From: Sphagnum compactum
Lineage: Eukaryota > Bryophyta > Sphagnopsida > Sphagnales
Reading direction: 5' to 3'
NCBI GenBank assembly: GCA_965153455.1
Contig: OZ234495.1
Location: forward strand, 17,170,875 to 17,234,874
DNA length: 64,000 nt
In this document: positions 35,528-46,750 of the stretch, piece by piece
Position numbering within the stretch: position 1 is the stretch's first letter
Layout: each line of letters starts with the position of its first letter
Translations under genes and position numbers: made by a program
Notes under the pieces: generated by a model
Databases searched by the model: none
What the model was told of the DNA's origin: nothing
What the model saw: the letters and a program-made list of their open reading frames with translations, nothing else

Positions 35528-35785
35528 GAGTTTCATGCGGTTTTGACCCCGTCTTTCCTTTTTCCTGAGCGCCTCCACTGCTGCTACATATAATTTCACT
35601 GCTCCTACATGTACAACTACTATAATTACCTCGAACCTTGTTGTGCATTAAATGCTGAGATTTAGCATTTCATACCCAGATTTAATAAAACTTCCTCACT
35701 TTGCGAACCTCACTCAAAGAGGGGATAGGGGGTGAAAACCGGCCCAAAGAGAGGGTGAAGACAGGATGACTTTTAAGGAAAACTC
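35528..35785 (+). mobile_element. MITE-like element, copy 2
   Basis: 258 bp. The left end GAGTTTCATGCGGTTTTGAC and the complement of the right end, GAGTTTTCCTTAAAAGTCAT, pair over about 30 bp with mismatches. The interior matches 33564-33778 with an added stretch near 35578-35610. No transposase. Confidence 0.62.
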
Positions 35786-38049
35786 TGGTGTTGTTTAGTT
35801 AGGTTTAGGTTTTAATTTGGGGTGGCGCTAGCCTTCTCAACGGCTCCTTCAGCGGGAGCTTCACCAAGAAGCTTCGGGCTCTTCTTGTACAAAAAGGGGC
35901 AATTTTAATTTATTTAATTAAATTTTCAAAATAAATTAAATAACTAAAAAATATATTCTGAAATTTTTTTAATTTTGAAAACCGGCTTCTGAGAACCGTC
36001 GCCGAAAACCGAGGGTTGTAATTTTTATGAGAACCAACAAGACTGAAAACCATTGGAATTTTTAGTTTCAAAAACCCGGAACCCTTAAAGGTTATCTAAA
36101 TCTTTTCTTTTTTTTATATAATGAGAACTTTAAAGACAAAATTCTCTATACATTTATTTATTTCATTTATTTATTTATCTTCTTTTTTTCATCGTGTGAT
36201 GATGTGCATTGGGTGGGCATATTAATCCACCCCCTTTGAATGTTGCATGGGAGCACATGGATGAAATCGACCTCTTGGATGTAATTAACCTAATGGATGA
36301 AAGTTTGATGACATCAATGAAATTAAATTACTAGTTGAATCCAACCACATAATTTATGTTAATGGCATATGACAACCGTATGAGTGATGGTCATCCATGA
36401 ATTTAATTACATTTGTGTCATTGAAATTTATCCCTATGGTACCTTTTACCATGACCCGTGTTGTCAATTGATAAATTTATTCCTTTTCATTCATTATAAT
36501 CTCAACTACATAGTGGGTCATGAACACGTAATCATTCATGTGGTATGGTCTATTTTTTGTCATCAATTTCATCCATATGCATTTATTTTACCCTTTTGGT
36601 AGATTTATTATTGAAATTTCAATTCCATTGATGTTGTTAGAGTTCATCCATGTCATTCATTTCACCCATATGAACAATTGCATTTGTATGGTCAATACAT
36701 TATTTTCATTCATCAATGGTTATTTCTATGTGCAATTACGTGTGATGAATTTCATTCATAAATTTAATTTCATCAATGCAACAACCTTTGTTTCTTATTT
36801 CTCACCCTTCCTTTCCCAACCTTTTTTTTTTTTTTAAAAATTTATCCCATTTCCCTTGACTTGTATTTTTCTTCCTTTTGGTGTTCCCTTCTATTCTTTT
36901 TCCTTTCCCATCCCAAAGTAACCCCTATCAAGAACTACTACCTATGGTTGGTTATCATAGGTTATCTCTAATGTCAATCACTATCTGTTTTCCACCTCGG
37001 AACTAATTTAAGAGTTGTGGTTCTATAACCATGTATAAAAGCCTTCAAGAAACTCATGACAATTGATTGATCTTCCATGCTTCCAAATGCTAAGGAAGTT
37101 GGGTATGGAGGTAGGTATGTACATAAACCTAAAGAGATAGGCATGATTTTCTTTTATAATATAAGTTTCTAAACTTTACAAAATATAATACAATTTTGGA
37201 AAAAGCCTTTGAGGTGTAGTGAAACAAACCCCCCAAAATAGAACCTATTGGCATGTGGAACACATCTTGCATTATGTGTGTAACCATGATGACATTCCAA
37301 AGCTCTTCCCCACTTTGAAAAAGGCTCTTTTGTCTCTTGACCATGATTGGCCCAATCCATTGCAACCCTTTGCATCCATTAGATTTGCTATGACATAATT
37401 GGTCAAAGTTCCATTACAACAACAACCCTTGCCCACTAGAGTTGGTAAGCAAATGATTGTTAAAAAATTCATTACAACCTTTTGACAACCATTTTTTGTT
37501 TGGCTATCATAAATTGCCCCAAAATTCCATTGCATTCCAATTGTTTACATGTCTAAAGAAATAATTAAGTACTACCCTATGTAATAATCTAGGTATTTGT
37601 AAATTCCCTTACTTCAAAGCAACCCTTTTTTTGGGGGGGGGGGGGGGGGGGGGGGGGAATTTTGCACTATTGCAAAATTTTGGACATTTTTTTTTAATAG
37701 CAATTTCAATTTTTTCAGAAAATGCAAAAAAATCAAGAAAATTTTCAGATGTTCTCCAAAAAATCACCAAATTTAGGGTCATTATAATAAAACTCTAGAG
37801 ATCAACAAAGAATCTGATGACATTCATTCATGAATCATCATCCATCCACAAAAGTACTTACTTTCTTCACCTTGTATAGTTAGGTCAAAATTCCACTGAC
37901 CTAATTGAAGTTGCTAAAGGATATTTTTGTTTTACCGCAGGCGACAACGCCGACCAGCAGGAAATTACTCATATTACTTTCCGGGGGATACATAGTAATA
38001 ATTATTACTACTCGGCAGACACAGAGACAAAACAAATCTAACCTCAGTT

Positions 38050-38092
<43 letters not shown>

Positions 38093-39076
38093 GTGTGTTT
38101 GGGAGGGAGGGTGAAGAAACACTCGATTAGGCTAAGTTCTGACATAACTAAGCTCTGAGAAATTTTTAAGAAAACTGGCAGGGCCGGGCCTTGCTATGTT
38201 CGGATGTGTGCTGTCAATTTAGGCGTTATGAAGAAAACCGGAACCCATCTGGGAAAAAAAAAATTCTAGTCAGGTAAGTAAGTTAAGTCCTGACAAACAA
38301 GAATCGCACTTGACTGTTGCTCGTTGCACTTACTTGACTAGTATATCAAAAACCGTATACACATACAACATTGGTTAATATTTACAAGTGTCAGGGGGGG
38401 GTACCACAAAGAGATTTCTTGTTTTTGATTGGCTAGGTGGTCTAAGGGTCTACATAGTTAGGGTGTTTAATGTCTAGGGTGTTAAAAAAGGTTTGTCTCT
38501 AAATTTTTTAAACTAGGCTTCAAAAAAAGGCTTAAAGTTTAAAATGATAGCTAGAATATCCAAATCAAAGGTTTCTTAGTGAAACCTTGCAACAATTATT
38601 TTGCAATACCATTACTTCCATAAGAAGAATAAAAGGTCCCAAGTGAAAGTTTAGCCTTTGAGATTTTTTTGATTTGTGTTTTGTTCATATTTTCTTGTAT
38701 TTTTTGTTTCGTTTTGGGGTCCAAACACAATATTAAAAACCACCAAAATGCAAAAATGGGTCTTTAAAAATAAAATACCATATTATGTTGGCATCTTTAA
38801 CAAAAATATTATATATATATATATAATGTTGAAATTTTCAAAAACAAATTACAAATGAAAATTGTTTTTGGAATATTTTACAAAATATGTTTTAAATCAT
38901 GATTTACAATTTTATTTTAAAAACTTTTAAAAATTTTATGATTGAAAAATATGTTTCATCATATTATAATGTGAAGGTGTACATAAAACTTTCCCATAAA
39001 AATGTCATTTTCAAAGTTAATTAACTAGCAAGAAAAAACACATTGGTCACAATGTTTTAAAAGTGATTTGGTGTTC
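35786..39076. other. AT-rich spacer with long homopolymers, no gene seen
   Basis: No supported gene. A run of 25 G is at 37633-37657 and a run of 40 T at 38052-38091; such runs are prone to sequencing error. Minus-strand open frames at 37129-37535 have protein-like composition but no family features I recognise. Confidence 0.5.
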
Positions 39077-39104
39077 CATATTCATTAAATTCATTTCAAA
39101 TTCT
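39077..39104 (+). repeat. 28-bp direct repeat flanking solo LTR, left copy
   Basis: CATATTCATTAAATTCATTT then CAAATTCT recurs exactly at 39973-40000 on the other side of the solo LTR; with one mismatch the match extends to 34 bp. Confidence 0.9.
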
Positions 39105-39972
39105 GTCACAGTGGAAGAAGAAGGAGGGGGGATACGTTCCTTAGTTCATAACACTTTGAGGGTAGAGGGGCGTGTTGGAGCTCCGAGATGGGGACTAGGA
39201 ATAGTGACAAGCAAGTCAATTATTCACACAAACCTGCACAAACCAAACAACAAGTTGGTTAATGCATAGTTGGAGCACTTTTGGTGCACGGACGAACCAC
39301 GGGCACACACGGACTTACAAGACTCACCACCGTCCGGACTTGGGGGAAAACACCACCTTCCTCCTTATATTATTCTCTATGATTAGCCACGAGGGCTACA
39401 TCCAAATGTCATTTTGTCTTGAGACTCACAAGTTGTGAATCCCAAAATTTTCGAAATTGGGACTTTTGCGACTTTGGAGGCCCATAACTTTTTCTAGACC
39501 TCTGATTGAGGTGAGGTTTGAAACAAAGTTGTAGCCCCTGTTGAGAGCTTTCCAACGATATGTGACACACTACCTTCACACAAGTAAATTAGGGAGATTC
39601 TCAACTTTTAGTGATCGGGAGTCAAATTGGCACTTTGACTTTCAACCTTTCTTTTGGCCATAACTTGTGTTTTAAATACTCAAATGGGACATGTGAGCCC
39701 ATTTTGGACATCTAAATTCTAAGATCTTTCCAATGGTATAAAGAACTCTTCAATCCAATGAATTTTGACCCCTGTAATTGCTCTCTGAAAATTCAAAAAT
39801 CCATTGGGACTCCAACTCCCAAAGTGGGAACCCACTTGAGAATGTGTGGGTTCATTCCCTCACACCCTCTTACACTCTTAGGAGCATGAAATGTGACTCC
39901 GAGGTTTCATTTTCAGCCCGCACCTTTACAAGTCTTTACTTTGGTCGTGAGCACAAGATTAGGGTCGGGACA
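39104..39972 (-). mobile_element. Diverged solo LTR of the 1-3149 gypsy family
   Basis: Read on the minus strand from 39972 it begins TGTCCCGACCCTA and follows the LTR at 2206-3149 in order. Shared blocks are GAGTGTAAGAGGGTGTGAGG, TTTGGGAGTTGG, ATGTCCAAAATGGGCTCACA, AAGTTATGGCCAAAAG, and near the far end CCGTGGTTCGTCCG-like and CTAGTCCCC-like pieces. The plus-strand ends are TGTCACAG and GGGACA (TG...CA). No internal retrotransposon sequence remains on either side, so it is a solo LTR. It is much more AT-rich than the young LTR, with many C-to-T and G-to-A style differences. Confidence 0.85.
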
Positions 39973-40000
39973 CATATTCATTAAATTCATTTCAAATTCT
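39973..40000 (+). repeat. 28-bp direct repeat flanking solo LTR, right copy
   Basis: Exact copy of 39077-39104, directly abutting the LTR end at 39972. Ty3/gypsy insertion normally duplicates only 5 bp. Confidence 0.9.
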
Positions 40001-40006
40001 ATCACA

Positions 40007-41517
40007 CATTCCCATAATAAATTAAGAATATTGATTTATAAGTTCATTCAAGAATTTCAACATCAACTTAAATAACCATTACTTCAATGGAAAATAAAAC
40101 AATTGTCACATCCTAAAATGGCTCCTTGAATCCATTTTGCACCCTTTGATGTTGAATTCATTCATTTTTTGTGTGTTTTGTGTTTGTAAGTTCATCAACA
40201 TGCATGTCAATGTTAAGTTCCTTTATTCATGTTCTTCATTTTTGTTCTTACTTTTCACCCTTGATTTCTTTCTCTTAGCTATTTCACTTGTGATAACTTT
40301 CTTGCATCTTCATTTCAAATACTTGCTCCCACTCCTTGTCTTCATTCTTATACTTCATTTCTTGTTCTTTTACTTTTGTTTCAAACTTGGTTCCTTAGCT
40401 AGTACGTCCCCCATTGCCTCTATGGAAATCCAAGAGCTCTTGGAATGCCACCTACCTTTAATCAAAGCTTCATTGTAGTTTTGGCATTTTTTTGTTTACT
40501 TTGTTTTGCTTATTATTTACATTTCTTAGTTACGTTTGTTGTTTTTTGCTTTGTTTCTTTTCTTTTATTTGTATGCTTTTAGTTATTATATGTGTGTGTG
40601 TTTTTTGTTTTTAAATTTTTTGTTTGTATGTTTGGTTAGTTCATTATCAATCTTTTGTGTATGTATTTTGTTTATTATTTGGTTGCTTCTTTGATTTTAT
40701 GTTATGTTTAAAATTTGTATGGGTGCAATCACATTAATAAGAGTCACAACAAGTGTAACACGTGCTTAGTTTTTCATGTTTAGAAGTAGTAATTTAATTT
40801 GGTGTTGAAAGTATGATATTTTTTACATAGTAAATTTCATAATATATCATTGGAACATGTGAATTAATTTGAAAAATATTCAATGAATGAAAATCTCTCA
40901 AAAACATTCATTAAGCACTATAACATGTGTTTTTTAGGGAACATTTTTAATTTTTTGAAGCTTTTTAAATAATATTCTAAAAAATATTCTCCCAAAAGTA
41001 GGTCACTGTCCCAAAAGCAGGCAGATGTAGCTCATGTTATCCTGTTTGCACTCGTATATTAACGTGATAGTTTGTTTTTGTGTGTAAGATTTGTAATTCA
41101 TGTGACTTTTGATTTTTCACTTACAAATTTTCTATACATTACATTTTACACTAGCACATTGTTTTGTGTGATGATAAGAGGAGTGAAAAGTGAGTGATTT
41201 TTTCAACTTTTCATTCTATTATTTGTAAATGTTTGCATTTTTCTTATATAGGATTTGAATAGTTTTCAAATCTTACAATATAATAATCTTACACACTAAC
41301 TTGGGAGAATGACAATGTATAGTTCTTTCAATTTTTCCATTTCTTCTCAAGTAAATTTTTTTGAAAATGGAAAAGTCCTTTGAATATGAAAATAAAGTAG
41401 GTGATCATGAAACATGTGAAGTGTTTATGAATGAAACATGATTGTGGAAGTTGAAAAACTTATGGAAGAAAGGCCTAAAGATTATTTTAATTTGAAAACA
41501 AAACATAAACCTAGATA
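40007..41517. other. AT-rich spacer, no gene seen
   Basis: No gene recognised. T-rich low-complexity sequence near 40140-40700 yields open frames of Leu/Phe composition that are probably compositional. Confidence 0.5.
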
Positions 41518-43250
41518 ATGAAAAGAAACAATGAAAAAAATCTCCAAAAATTGCATGGTCAAAGAAAAGTCCAAAAACGTCATAATGGAAAATCTTTGTC
41601 TTGGATTTTTTGTGTCAATGATAGCAAAGGTGCAGATGTTGGTAGTGTACAAATCATGTGTTACATATTTTGTTATAATAGTTTAATCCATGCTTCAAAT
41701 CCAACAACAAAGTCAAGGAAAGCTTTTATCTCATATTACAACATAATGGAATAACAATATTAAACATGTTAATGCAAATCATTTTATTATTGCAAAATAT
41801 TCTTTAAAAAAGATGATGTGTAGTCGAAAAGTCCCTAGCAAACCTTGGCCTTTTAATTATGAAGTTTCAAATTCTACTTATGCAATTTGATTGGTCAAAA
41901 AAATCTCTACATAGTGCTTAACGATTATGCTTAAACATTGTTTTTACATTATTTCACTATGTTTTCTAAGCATGAATTATATTAGTTGCATGTTTTAAAA
42001 TGTGTTGAAAGGTATTTTATATTCATTGGATTATTTTCAAACTTATTTATATGCTAAATTGATATATAAAAAAGGCGTTACACAAATATAACATACAATT
42101 TTCACCATTATTTTAGTTTATGAAACTTGTGAACATGCCAAAAAAAACATTGGTTATGGTTGAAATGGCTTTTAATGGTTCTCTTGCACCCATCTGATTG
42201 AAGCATTTCGTCACATGCATTTTTTCCATGAGTATTTTTCCTTTCCAAAAAATAGTTTTCACAAAAGTTGTTAAGTACTAAATTAAATTTAAATGTTCAA
42301 CAAAGCTTAACAAAATGCAATTATGAAAAGTTGCAAGTTTTGATTTAATATGGATGTAAAAAAGAGTTCATGATGCTTTTGCTCTTATTAGTAACATTTT
42401 GGGTGGCAATTATAGGCCAAAACATATCACCATTAAAGTCTATTTGAAACTACAAAAACTATAGGATAAGCTTTGATTAGGAGTTTGATAAAACTATTGG
42501 AAGAGTATGGTTTGAAGAAAAATATGGTTCCTTTTGTGAAAGATGAAGGGTCTAACCTTAATGCAATGACTATTGCACTAAAGTTAATTATGAGTTGTGG
42601 AACATTTGGTTTGGAGGAAAGTTTTCAAGGCAATCGATATGCTATGATGGACAAGAAAGTCTACAAAATTTGAAATATGTTTATATTGATAATTTACACA
42701 AATTGTTTTATAAAAAATGAATAACCTAGCCCAAAAAATTTAGGAAAGGTAAAGAGGAGTGGAAAAGTACTTTGATTGTTGACTCTAAATTTGATCCAGG
42801 GAAACTAAATTCACCTAGTGTAAACAATGTAATTTTTAAGTTTTAATGTCAAAACATTTTTTCCAATTTTTGGTTGAAAATGAAAATATTAATATGATGT
42901 ATTAATCTTATCTTATTAATTTTCTAGCAAAATAATCATGTTTCAAAGGTTCTACAATTTCAAAAGGCCATTGTTCTTTTCACAATAGATAGATTATTGT
43001 GAGGGTGACTAATGAAATGCCACCTCCTCCAACATGACACATCTTTCATATTATTATGGTTTGTCTTTCTCATGTTATGATTGCTTGTGTTTTAAACCAA
43101 TTGATCTATGATGATTGGTTGCTTAGTGCATTGCATTGTGCCATATTCACGAGTGGAGGAAATTGAAATCCTACCATCTTTAAGCAATTTGATGGGTGAA
43201 GATTCAAATGGTATTATTGAGTTGGTTTCATTTGCTTTTAACATAAAAAA
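41518..43250 (+). pseudogene. Decayed hAT-like (BED-finger/RNase H-like) transposase
   Basis: Fragments in changing frames resemble plant hAT-superfamily transposase-like proteins. At 41518-41754 a segment reads CYIFCYNSLIHASNPTTKSR and KAFISYYN. At 42473-42673 it reads LLEEYGLKKNMVPFVKDEGS followed by NLNAMTIALK, a recognisable core stretch. At about 42940 is VSKVLQFQKAIVLF and at about 43105 DDWLLSALHCAIF. Several stops and shifts interrupt them. Terminal inverted repeats and 8-bp target duplications were not found. Family assignment rests on remembered motif similarity. Confidence 0.5.
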
Positions 43251-44949
43251 ATAAGTTTATGTGTTTTCTTTCCTAAGTTTCATTCTTATAAATATATATT
43301 TAAAAATTTATAATATGTTTTCCTTGATGTAGGGTTTTATGTTTAAGAAACTTCATTTAGTATGGATTCATTTATTGGATATTAGCAAGGAGTTAAACTA
43401 TTTTTCATTTTGTTAAATGAAAAGAAAATGAACTTTTATGATTAGTTTAACCAATCATCCAATTGTTCTTAAATGACACTTTGAAAATTGATTTAATAAC
43501 CTTTTATTCTTAAAATGATACTTTAATTAATTCTTTAAAGTTTGTAAACAAAATTATTAGACGAACTGGGCTAGTTCTTAAAACCCTTAAAACTTTGAAG
43601 GTAGAACTGTCCAATATTAATGTTTATTTCTTGGGGTTAACAAATTTCAAGTCAATTACCCTAATATCCTAGAGTTATAATTAATGATTTTTTCAATATT
43701 GTAGTACCTTTTAAAGTTCAATAATAAGTAAATTATTTTTGGAAATTCCAAAAATAAGAAATTACTCATTTAATATGCTGAAATTTAAGGAATTACTAGC
43801 TTGGATGCCAATTTCCCAAAGCACCTTAAGTTTTCTACTACATTGCATTGTCTAACTATGGTGGAACATTATTTTCCCCCATTTTTGCATATATAAACAA
43901 TTTTAAAATATTGAAAAAGGTTTCCATTTTATTAGAGGTTTAGAGTCCAAAGAACCGACCAATGAGGTTGCCTCTATTTATGGTGGAGATTTCATAACTT
44001 GTTTTTTTAATTGTCAAAATGAAAATTGAAAAAAAAACTTATTCAACATTGGAGTGCCAAACTTGAAGAGGTATTTTGGTAACTAACCAAAATTGGTTTG
44101 AACCAATGTTGGGTGGTACTTTGTCAACTTTCACAACACCAAAATGTGTCTTCATGATTAAAACATTTTATAACTATGTCTTAGTTTTGGTCATGTAGTC
44201 GTATGATGCTAATTGTTTTATTTGCAACTATGATGCAACTATGATCCAATTACAATGCAAATATATTGCAAGTACATGATTACATGACAACTATTATTTA
44301 TGAATTAACAACTTACTTATTGATTATGCACATTTTTTTATCCTAGTTTAAAGGAGAAAAATTGTTCAATTTTTTATTTGAAAACCATTATACCCATGAA
44401 AAACATAATTAATGCAAATGTAATACCTTGCCAATTTTATCACAAATTTTACATGTGTAAAAATAACTTAAAAACATAACTGAATTTTACAGTTTGATAA
44501 TACAAATATTCATAAAAACTTGAATGTTTTGTTTCACATAATTTTATTGTTTCAAATAATAATAATAATAATAATTTCAGAAAATGATATAATTAACTTC
44601 TAAAAGGTTGCCAATATTTAGAAACAAATTTTTACTTATGATTTTTGGATCAAAAAGTTTACAATTAAAACTTCTAACATGAAGTATTTTGGAAGGTTTC
44701 CAAATGTGAAGGCAAAAAAAGACTAATAAAATTTCCATATTTCTATAGTTGATTTAAAGTGTATAATCATGATTATAAAAGGTTGATAAAAAAAAATTCA
44801 TTTCATATTTAATTTATAACCATAGTTAGTTAAATCTTTCTAAGGGTGATTTCCATTTTTCAACTAGATAAATAAATACAACAAAACACATTTTGCCAAT
44901 GCTAGTTTTGTGAGAATTTTGAGTCCTCTAGAAAAACGCAAAAAATTGT
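43251..44949. other. AT-rich spacer, no gene seen
   Basis: No gene recognised. A repeat trace near 44040-44120 (GGAGTGCCAAACTTGAAGAG) is related to 18040-18080. Confidence 0.5.
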
Positions 44950-45865
44950 TTATTATATAGCATTAGTTGATATGTTATAAATTAAATTTTATTATGTACA
45001 CTAATATTGTACATCGTGACTAATATAGTTGATATTAAAAATTTATATTTATACTAAATACAATTATTCATAATATAAATTATAAATGAATAAATTATAT
45101 ATTATAGATCAAAATTAAAATTTACTACTAAAATTATGACACATTATCTTAATTTTATAATTTATTTTTTCAACCAAATAAAAGTTTTACGATGTGGCAA
45201 ATATATCATCTATTTATTATTATGTTAGGCATAAAATATTTTCATTTATCATGAGCTTGAGTTTTTTTAATTAAAAAATTTGTCATTGAAATCTTGAAAA
45301 ACTACAAAAATTAAAATTGAAAATTTTATTTTGTCATTTGGACTTAAATATCAATACGATATTAAATACTAAAGTTGGCATTTATGCAACATACAATTAT
45401 GAATTATATAACATTATTTGATATGTAGTAAATTAAATTTTAATATTTAAACTAATATTATACATCATAAATAATATTTAGATTACATGTAACAAGTAAG
45501 GTATATTTTTATAAATGGATAAAATCTATTTATAAATATTACATTTAGTAAATTTTGTATTATATTTTAGAATTTTATGATATATATTTAATCAAATACA
45601 CATTTAAGATATAAGAGATTTATCGTTTACTTATTATTATGATAGAAATTTATAAATCATGTTATTGAGTTTTTTTTTAGGTCATTGAAATGTTATTAAA
45701 TGACAAAATGTAAGTGTTCTTTTGTTCAAATAAATTTCCATCTTGAAAAGGAAATAATTATAAAGGTGTATATCATTGAAAAAAAATTAAGAATGAACTT
45801 TTAATTATTTCATTTCGACAAAATAACAATAAGATATTAAATATTAAGATTAGCACTTGTGTAAT
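44950..45865 (+). repeat. Diverged tandem duplication, about 450-bp units
   Basis: Unit 1 (about 44950-45395) and unit 2 (about 45405-45865) share ordered blocks: ATTAGTTGATATGT-TAAATTAAATTTTA, CTAATATTGTACATC, TCATCTATTTATTATTATG, CATTGAAAT, GATATTAAATA. Both are very AT-rich. Confidence 0.65.
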
Positions 45866-46519
45866 GTTTTAAATGCTCCTCCTTAACCTCCTTAACCTAC
45901 TTGTGTAAAATGCTTACATTGATACTTAACCTAGTAGGTGCTTACATGTTATTTAATTAAGATTTTTAATTTTAACTTATGTATGACACATGTCAAAAAT
46001 TCATAGGACAAAAATAATGAAATTATATAGTAATAGAATAACAATAACATATATATGTATATTATTAATATATCTTCATTCTATTTATTTATAAAATATA
46101 AATAATATAAATAATTACATCGGATTATTTATCTATAAATAAATTATTAGAGATAATATATCTAATTAATTACTTAGTTTGATCTCTTTTATGAATATGT
46201 AATCGCAAAAATCATAGTTGTATCCATGTTTGCTACTAAATGACTAAGTGTTCTATGTGATAGGTCCTATTCAAATAGTTAGTTATGCAATTGTTTATGC
46301 ATACAATTACAAAGGTAATCATGGATCCATTCATGAACGACACATTTTGGTGTTGTGTTTGAAACTAATGATATAGGAATATCACTGATGATCCTCATTT
46401 CATAAGACTTTTGCCTTTGGATTTAATGTTTTTTATGAACATGTTAACCCCGCCCCTTTTCAATTCAACGATTTTTTACAAAGATCCACCTCCACAACCA
46501 ATTTAATGCCCAAATATAA

Positions 46520-46750
46520 CCAAGTTTTTTTGAATGAAACTTAGCTTGCATGTAGTTGGAAAACCTTCTTTTCTTAGAAGTTCTTTGAGAAAATTGTGAC
46601 TTGTTTATAGTTTGAAAACCTTTTTGTCTTGGAGGTTTTCTTGTAAGAAACTCAACTTGTTCAAAGTGTGAAAATTCGAACACTTTCAAGGTTTTTTTGA
46701 AAGAAAATTGGTGAATATGAAATTTGAAAACTTGAGGTTTTTTGGAAACA
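46520..46750 (+). repeat. Degenerate minisatellite, about 60-bp units
   Basis: About four units combine a GAGGTTTTTTTGAAAGAAA-type block with CTTGTTTATAGTTTGAAAACC. The array also gives an open minus-strand frame (46465-46689) whose repeated KPPRQKGFQ/KKRRFSNY pattern simply mirrors the repeat. Confidence 0.6.

Noticed and set aside
37129-37535. Minus-strand protein-like frames (MQWNFGAIYDSQ..., LGQSWSRDKRAFFK)
   Set aside because: Composition is protein-like and phrases repeat, but no family or start/splice structure could be supported.
46465-46689. 74-codon minus-strand frame with repeated basic motifs
   Set aside because: The repeats in the peptide simply mirror the underlying 60-bp minisatellite.
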